Below are positions 31,400-35,581 of a stretch of 35,581 bases of DNA, in pieces; the first letter of the stretch is position 1, and every line of letters starts with the position of its first letter. The notes below the pieces were generated by a model. The model was not told the origin of the DNA and ran no database searches. It saw nothing but the letters and a program-made list of their open reading frames with translations. This DNA is from a virus. The stretch lies in IMG/VR virus record IMGVR_UViG_3300018080_000375, positions 1 to 35,581 of that record; one strand, 5' to 3'. A program made the translations under genes and the position numbers.

Positions 31400-32074
31400 C
31401 TAAATCTCGTCATATTCAGCTAACTCTTCTGGCGAAATATCGTCACCTTGTGTTGTAGTGCGTACCACATCTGGGACAGTGTGTTCATTGTCTTGTTGTT
31501 CCAGTGCTTTATTGCCTGGTGACGAATTCTCGCCACTGTTGCATTCTACTACAGTGTCATTATTCTCGACAGTGGTAATATCCGCAATACGAGCTTGTTT
31601 CATGTTTTCGATGTACGCTTGCTCAATCTCTCTTGGTGACATTGCGTTAGTCAATGCAACCATTGTTGCACCCTTACTTATATCAATCTCAAGCTTGTTG
31701 GTGTTCTGCCACTTGCCGTATGTCTCTTCTCTATCGTTTGTTCTATTAAGTAAATAAAACACACATGCAGGCACATCTGGAGGCACGTACTTAGTTACTG
31801 TTTTATTCTTTTTTTTCGTGTTGCCCTTTGCGTCAACCACTGTTTCTTTAGTGGTTTCAATGTGTTCAAACCCGATTGCACGTTTAATTAATGCATCCTC
31901 AACAAGCTCAAACTGCTCGTCAAGCTCCAAATCTTCAGGCAAAAAACGTCCCGAAATGGTGGGGATATGTCGCGACTCGTCATTGCTGGTGTCGATATTT
32001 CCGCACTGTATACTTTTGTCTACATGTGCACTTTTGTCTACACTTTCGTCTAACTCGTTGTTTTCGTTCATCAT
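31400..32074 (-). CDS. terS: Terminase small subunit
   Basis: A 224-residue protein. The central block PPDVPACVFYLLNRTNDREETYGKW, following a helical segment ALIKRAIGFEHIETTKETVVD with a basic KKKNKTVTKYVPP turn, is characteristic of phage small terminases of the type where a conserved A-x-x-F-x-L-x-N-R is followed by a Trp. It would recognise the packaging site and dock the large subunit. The N terminus has a VDKSAHVDKS repeat and the C terminus is acidic (ISPEELAEYDEI). Two adjacent ATGs exist; the second (32071) has better spacing from GAGG. It is the first gene of the minus-strand operon. Confidence 0.7.
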   Translation of the reverse strand: MMNENNELDESVDKSAHVDKSIQCGNIDTSNDESRHIPTISGRFLPEDLELDEQFELVEDALIKRAIGFEHIETTKETVVDAKGNTKKKNKTVTKYVPPDVPACVFYLLNRTNDREETYGKWQNTNKLEIDISKGATMVALTNAMSPREIEQAYIENMKQARIADITTVENNDTVVECNSGENSSPGNKALEQQDNEHTVPDVVRTTTQGDDISPEELAEYDEI

Positions 32075-32162
32075 TGCCTCACTGGTTTAACCTATTAATT
32101 TTGTTTTTTTGTCTCAGCGTGAGACGTCCGTGTGCTGCGAGAATTGACTCAACAATCACCCT

Positions 32163-32180
32163 AAATTGATTAATCAATTT
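32163..32180. promoter_or_regulatory. 18-bp perfect palindrome, candidate operator
   Basis: AAATTGATTAATCAATTT is a perfect palindrome located just downstream of the -10 box of the minus-strand promoter, around or just after the predicted transcription start. A dimeric repressor bound here would block terS transcription. Confidence 0.55.
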
Positions 32181-32190
32181 CACTGTATTG

Positions 32191-32218
32191 AGTATACAAT
32201 TTTTACCGTATTTGTCAA
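32191..32218 (-). promoter_or_regulatory. Sigma70-type promoter for terS/late operon
   Basis: On the minus strand TTGACA (32213-32218, perfect -35) and TATACT (32191-32196, one mismatch to TATAAT) are separated by 16 bases. Transcription would begin near 32184, about 110 bases before the terS start. Confidence 0.65.
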
Positions 32219-32306
32219 TAATGCTGTAACTGCCTGATTATTGGGGATATTTAACACCCTCCCCGTGAGCCCTTGAAAACAGTGTGTTTAAAAGGACAAA
32301 AAAACC

Positions 32307-32335
32307 TTGCAATTCCCGTAACGGGAAATTATAAT
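32307..32335 (+). promoter_or_regulatory. Sigma70-type promoter for early genes with palindrome in spacer
   Basis: TTGCAA (32307-32312) and a perfect TATAAT (32330-32335) are separated by 17 bases. The spacer contains the perfect inverted repeat TTCCCGTAACGGGAA (32313-32327), which would place a regulator directly between the boxes. Transcription would begin near 32342, about 70 bases before the first early gene. Confidence 0.65.
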
Positions 32336-32410
32336 AAACACAAATTAAAGAGAGTTTTTGAGTGTTTTTAACCTTGTTACATTTAAATACTTAAATAAAG
32401 GAGAGCAAGC

Positions 32411-32638
32411 ATGTTTAGAATGATTGTACGTAACCCGAATAAAGATAATGAGATTGTTGAAATTGTAGAACATCCTAATCCTTGTTGGACTGCGGGAAAG
32501 TTCTTACAGTTTGTCGAGGAACGTTTAACCGTAGCTTTGAGGGAAGACTACCGCGTTGAAATGAACAGTAATCAAAAAAAGTACATTATAGATCGTACAA
32601 CCGAAGAAGGTTTTTATGCCGTGCAAAGGGTGCTTTGA
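32411..32638 (+). CDS. Small early protein, unknown
   Basis: A 75-residue acidic protein of mixed alpha/beta type (FRMIVRNPNKDNEIVEIVEH ... GKFLQFVEERLTVALREDY). It has a strong ribosome site, AAAGGAGAG, 6 bases before ATG in a leader that is repeated before the next gene. First gene of the rightward early operon. No family recognised; early phage proteins of this size often alter host functions. Confidence 0.6.
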   Translation: MFRMIVRNPNKDNEIVEIVEHPNPCWTAGKFLQFVEERLTVALREDYRVEMNSNQKKYIIDRTTEEGFYAVQRVL

Positions 32639-32661
32639 AAGCCTCTCGAGCCTTAGCCTTA

Positions 32662-32693
32662 TTTAAACACTTAAATAAAGGAGAGCAAACCAT
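32662..32693 (+). repeat. Duplicated early-gene leader
   Basis: The leader here (ATTTAAACACTTAAATAAAG then GAGAGCAAACC) is nearly identical to the one before the first early gene at 32381-32410. It sets both ribosome sites and suggests gene duplication by leader, or a selected mRNA element. Confidence 0.6.
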
Positions 32694-32889
32694 GAAGCCA
32701 GTAACCACACAAACCAAGATTTATGGCATTTACAGGCAAAAACTCACTGGGGTTGATGGTGTTGACCACTGGTGGCTACAAGACGATAGAGGCAATGAGG
32801 AGCATTACGGCGAGTTGTGGCCCAATGACAAAGATGTTAGGAAATTCTGTGATGCACGCGGAGGGCTTGACAGGTTGATGTGGAAGTGA
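32692..32889 (+). CDS. Small early protein, unknown
   Basis: A 65-residue protein. A longer frame opens at 32635, but ATG at 32692 has the repeated AAAGGAGAG leader directly upstream and is preferred. The product (MKPVTTQTKIYGIYRQK...) is rich in aromatic and charged residues (DHWWLQDDRGNEEHYGELWP), suggesting a small compact beta domain. No family recognised. Confidence 0.6.
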   Translation: MKPVTTQTKIYGIYRQKLTGVDGVDHWWLQDDRGNEEHYGELWPNDKDVRKFCDARGGLDRLMWK

Positions 32890-32943
32890 GTGAACAGTTG
32901 AACGTTATTTAATCGTTAACTATATAAATAAGGAGAAAATCCA

Positions 32944-33252
32944 ATGAACACACAGAAACGGATCAAATCTTACACAAGAGACACGCTCAAATTAGATAGG
33001 CAGTATCTAAAGCAGTACGGTATCCACATACCCAAAAACGCAAGGTACAGGCTTAGTTATGACGTGAGACAAAACCTTATACACGTTGAGTGCAACAGTT
33101 GGAAACGGAGGAAACTGTATTATTATGGTGAGTTTGTGCTGTACACGATGGATTACAACGAGGAGACAGCGAAGTATCCAGGATATGTACATGTTTGGGC
33201 TTATGAGTTGTTTAAAGCAGGCAGGCGTAGAAAAGCAGCTAGTCGGCTGTAA
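32944..33252 (+). CDS. Small basic early protein, unknown
   Basis: A 102-residue, strongly basic, Tyr-rich protein (KLDRQYLKQYGIHIP, RRKLYYYGEFVLY) ending in GRRRKAASRL, which suggests nucleic acid binding. Its leader AAGGAGAAAATCCAATGA is identical to that of the next gene. No family recognised. Confidence 0.6.
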   Translation: MNTQKRIKSYTRDTLKLDRQYLKQYGIHIPKNARYRLSYDVRQNLIHVECNSWKRRKLYYYGEFVLYTMDYNEETAKYPGYVHVWAYELFKAGRRRKAASRL

Positions 33253-33295
33253 CTAATAAACACGCAATAATACAATACAACAAGGAGAAAATCCA

Positions 33296-33796
33296 ATGAC
33301 AGGTATCGATTACGGCTTAGGCCAAACGAACATTAACAAGGAGACAGGTATCAGATACGGAGTGATACCACATCACGCAATAGGGCAAGCTTGGTATGAT
33401 GATAGCCTAGCTGATTACGGGAAACCTTTATGTATCTACTGTGATGGTGAGCTTGATCCGGTTGAGACTTTCCAAGACCTAGAACTAGAGGGGGATTATT
33501 ATTGTGCAAACTGTGATATAAGCTTTGATGCTTGGGACGATATTTGGACTGCTGAACCTTTTGGATATTACTACAACGAGCAAGGCTATCACGCTTACCA
33601 AGACAAGGATACAGACATTTTTGTACAGTTATCGCCATATTACACACTTTGCGAGTACTGTTCGCCGTGTGCTCCTGGTGCAGGGTATGTACTCGGTGAG
33701 GGAACAATTAAAGCTTATTGCTTTGGGCATGACTGGTTTGAAAGTGGCAAAGCGCCTTATAAGGTGTATAGTGTCGAAACTGGAAAAGAAGTGTAA
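33296..33796 (+). CDS. Cys-rich conserved phage early protein
   Basis: A 166-residue acidic protein that begins with IDYGLGQTNINKETGIRYGVI, a phrase I recognise as conserved at the start of a family of phage proteins of unknown function. Two zinc-ribbon-like knuckles follow (CIYC near 46-49 and CANC near 70-73) and a further CEYCSPC near 120. It probably binds zinc. The role is unknown; such genes lie in early regions of many phages of Gram-negative hosts. Confidence 0.7.
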   Translation: MTGIDYGLGQTNINKETGIRYGVIPHHAIGQAWYDDSLADYGKPLCIYCDGELDPVETFQDLELEGDYYCANCDISFDAWDDIWTAEPFGYYYNEQGYHAYQDKDTDIFVQLSPYYTLCEYCSPCAPGAGYVLGEGTIKAYCFGHDWFESGKAPYKVYSVETGKEV

Positions 33797-33832
33797 CAAT
33801 ATTAATATTAAATAATAAGGAGAACTGCACAA

Positions 33833-34072
33833 ATGACTAAACAAACAATAACTACACACATAATGCACTGTGACGGCAGGCAACTCGGAAGGAAGACAGT
33901 TGATACGGCATGTGGTAGGAGAACAAGCAAGAGACACACAATTGTAATTGATAATTCAAAGCCGACGTGTCAGAAGTGTTTAGAGGAAGCTAGACGGGCA
34001 AACATAAGGTTCAGGGGTTGCAGGAAGGATAGTATCCTTGAAAAGTATGAATTGCCTTATAGGGTCTTATAG
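33833..34072 (+). CDS. Small basic putative zinc-finger protein
   Basis: A 79-residue basic protein with MHCDG near the start, a CGRR and a C-x2-C pair (PTCQKCLEEARR) mid-protein. The cysteine and histidine spacing suggests a small zinc finger. The ribosome site is AAGGAGA. It is separated from the next gene by 56 bases. No family recognised. Confidence 0.6.
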   Translation: MTKQTITTHIMHCDGRQLGRKTVDTACGRRTSKRHTIVIDNSKPTCQKCLEEARRANIRFRGCRKDSILEKYELPYRVL

Positions 34073-34128
34073 GGTAATAGTAAATACGAACACTGCTTAA
34101 TAAAAGGATATGAAGGGGGATAAGCTAC

Positions 34129-34326
34129 ATGGCAACATTTATAATACAGTTTCACTATTATAATCCAAAAAACCCAAAATGTAGAAATTGCAAGTTCTGG
34201 ACAGGTAAAGGGTTTGATTACGGAAAGAAGTGCAGTAACAAAGACTTTAAAGGGTATAAATGGCGAAACCACAATTCAAAGGCGTGTACACAGTTTACAA
34301 AAAGGAGAGAAACATGGATTACTTAG
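34129..34326 (+). CDS. Small Cys-rich early protein
   Basis: A 65-residue basic protein with a C-x2-C (KCRNCKFW) and two later cysteines (KKCSN, KACTQF), a pattern that suggests a metal-binding knuckle in a short protein. AGGGGGA lies 10 bases upstream of the ATG. It overlaps the start of the next gene by 13 bases, indicating translational coupling. No family recognised. Confidence 0.55.
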   Translation: MATFIIQFHYYNPKNPKCRNCKFWTGKGFDYGKKCSNKDFKGYKWRNHNSKACTQFTKRRETWIT

Positions 34327-34844
34327 ATCATTTTGACGAATTACAGGCATGCAAGGACTACCAACCTACACAGTTTGACGTAAAAGGATTGAACTGCGTT
34401 GAACATGAAATTTGTAATTTCAAGGTACTGCTTGGCAGAAACAGGGATAGCAGCATACTGGAAAACTGTAACTTTGAGGTAGCACTTGAGACGTTGGGAG
34501 ACAATTCTGGTGACGTACAGGTATACAGGTTTGGCCATTGGGCCTGTGGTTGGCTTGAAGTCTTGTTAGTTAGTGATAAGGGCAGTGAGGAACTAAGGAC
34601 TAAAGCCGGTGAGATTGTCTGCTCTCTTGCGGACTATCCTATTCTTGATGAGGACAGGTACCATGAAAAATGTGCAAACGCTGCAAATGAGCTATGGGAA
34701 AACATGTCACCAGAACATAGGCTAGAATACACCAGGGAAAACAGAGATACGTGTGAGTTTACGGGTTTTAAAGATTTGCTTTCCTGTGTTCGTAAGGGGG
34801 ATTACTTTCCTGGTGATTCATTTGAATTTGCTGAAGTGTTCTAA
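34314..34844 (+). CDS. Conserved phage early protein, unknown
   Basis: A 176-residue acidic protein. ATG at 34314 is preferred over the upstream frame at 34260 because AAAAGGAGAG lies 5 bases before it. The core phrases NRDSSILENCNFEVALETLG, VQVYRFGHWACGWLEVLLV and LADYPILDEDRYHE recur in a family of phage proteins that I recognise but whose function is not established. It is probably cytoplasmic. Neighbours are other small early genes in the same operon. Confidence 0.65.
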   Translation: MDYLDHFDELQACKDYQPTQFDVKGLNCVEHEICNFKVLLGRNRDSSILENCNFEVALETLGDNSGDVQVYRFGHWACGWLEVLLVSDKGSEELRTKAGEIVCSLADYPILDEDRYHEKCANAANELWENMSPEHRLEYTRENRDTCEFTGFKDLLSCVRKGDYFPGDSFEFAEVF

Positions 34845-34876
34845 TACTATAATGCTCTAAAAAAGGAGAACAAACC

Positions 34877-35083
34877 ATGGATGAACCAAAAAGCAAACTA
34901 TTGCGCGACTTTTGCAAATACCGCAATGACTGGTGTGTTGTATTGCATAGGGGCATAGTGGCACAAAGCACAAAGGACCAAGGTTGCCCTCACTCGTTCA
35001 ACGATGAGGAAGCGCCATGGTGTGAGGAACTAGTGCATGATTGCCCATGGGTGGGTTTAAAAGGCTTAAAGCTCAAGGCTTAA
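34877..35083 (+). CDS. Small early protein, unknown
   Basis: A 68-residue protein (MDEPKSKLLRDFCKYRNDWC...) with four cysteines and several Trp (APWCEELVHDCPWVGLKG). AAAAAAGGAGA precedes the ATG. The Cys content may reflect metal binding. No family recognised. Confidence 0.55.
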   Translation: MDEPKSKLLRDFCKYRNDWCVVLHRGIVAQSTKDQGCPHSFNDEEAPWCEELVHDCPWVGLKGLKLKA

Positions 35084-35125
35084 GGTTTAAAACACGTTTG
35101 AATAAACAAAAAAGGAGAGAATACA

Positions 35126-35581
35126 ATGCGAGAAATAACAATAAAGGTATACAAGTTTGAAGAACTACCGGAAGACGTCCAGGAGAGAATCATAGAAGAC
35201 AGAAAAGAGTACTCAAGTATAGATAGTATAGATTTTAATGAGGTTCACGCGCAATTCATCCTTGACCACTGGAAGGAAAAACTTGAAACACTCGGATTTG
35301 AGAATGCTGAAATACAGTACTCTGGATTTTACAGTCAAGGAGACGGGGCAAGCTTTACGGCAGACGTGAACCTTGAAAAGGTGCTTAATGCTCTAGTTAT
35401 GTGCGATTCAACCACTGCACACTGGAATCATGACAGACTGAACTTTGAAAGGTTATACACGTTTGCAAGTGAGGGTTTGATCGAGTACACACTGGAACGT
35501 TCCAACCATTCAAGGTACGTACACGAAAACACAATACGAACACGTGTAATCAATCACACTTACTCAAACCACGAAACACAC
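35126..35581 (+). CDS. Conserved phage early protein with GF-x-SQGDGASF motif (cut by window edge)
   Basis: ATG at 35126, preceded by AAAAAAGGAGAG, opens a frame that runs 152 codons to the window end without a stop. The start (TIKVYKFEELPEDVQERIIED) and the phrase SGFYSQGDGASFTADV are the hallmarks of a widespread family of phage proteins of unknown biochemical role, sometimes annotated as antitoxin-like. It is the last visible gene of the early operon and continues past the edge. Confidence 0.7.
   Translation, partial: MREITIKVYKFEELPEDVQERIIEDRKEYSSIDSIDFNEVHAQFILDHWKEKLETLGFENAEIQYSGFYSQGDGASFTADVNLEKVLNALVMCDSTTAHWNHDRLNFERLYTFASEGLIEYTLERSNHSRYVHENTIRTRVINHTYSNHETH

Larger units (their letters stand above)
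31171..31574. repeat. ACAGTG/CACTGT iteron cluster, candidate packaging or origin site
   Basis: Nine copies of ACAGTG or its complement CACTGT occur at 31171, 31236, 31255, 31274, 31303, 31476, 31534, 31551 and 31569, against well under one expected in 400 bases. Several are 17-19 bases apart, close to two helical turns. TGCAACAGTG (31270-31279) recurs inverted at 31534-31543. The cluster spans the gap and the 3' end of terS. Terminase small subunits often bind such arrays (pac or cosB sites). Confidence 0.55.

Overview
This window is most of the late region, plus the start of the early region, of a tailed double-stranded DNA phage (or prophage). The evidence is a terminase pair, portal, prohead protease/scaffold, decoration protein, major capsid protein, head-tail connectors and a siphovirus-type tail tube, all on the minus strand in one long convoy. 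No integrase, repressor, tRNA, replication gene or tape measure is visible, so lifestyle and genome size cannot be decided. The host is probably Gram-negative: there are many Sec signal peptides, a lipobox lipoprotein and an M15-type endolysin. The style of the secreted proteins (fibronectin III, malectin-like, LamG-like and beta-helix folds) would fit an environmental, perhaps deltaproteobacterial, host, but that is inference.

Layout. Positions 32.1-32.4 kb are a divergent control region with two convincing sigma70-type promoters, each next to or overlapping a perfect palindrome. To the right (32.4-35.6 kb, plus strand) lies a run of small early genes with strong, repetitive ribosome binding sites; several encode Cys-rich or phage-specific proteins of unknown role. 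To the left, on the minus strand, transcription runs: terminase small subunit; a 585-bp non-coding gap with a G-quadruplex motif and clustered short repeats; terminase large subunit; portal; a 14-kb island (13.5-27.6 kb) of seven consecutive genes that all start with a signal-peptide-like segment and include a 2067-residue repetitive fibre, a beta-propeller, a LamG-like fibre and a beta-helix/malectin protein; a lysis block (TM-coiled-coil protein, holin-like protein, HTH-metallophosphoesterase, M15 endolysin); then protease/scaffold, decoration, capsid, connectors, tail terminator and tail tube.

Beyond the tail tube and a probable terminator (4.82-4.86 kb), where tail chaperones and tape measure would be expected, there are instead five small accessory genes (one a lipoprotein) and then a glycan cassette: GT-B glycosyltransferase, small membrane protein, shortened NAD-binding SDR protein, GT-A glycosyltransferase with a DxD motif, and the start of a sulfotransferase-like gene cut by the window edge. 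These may modify the virion or the host surface.

The points most worth follow-up are the exported-protein island inside the structural module, the G4/iteron region between the terminase genes (candidate packaging or replication site), nested in-frame starts in the protease/scaffold gene, the glycosylation/sulfation cassette, and the double-palindrome divergent switch.
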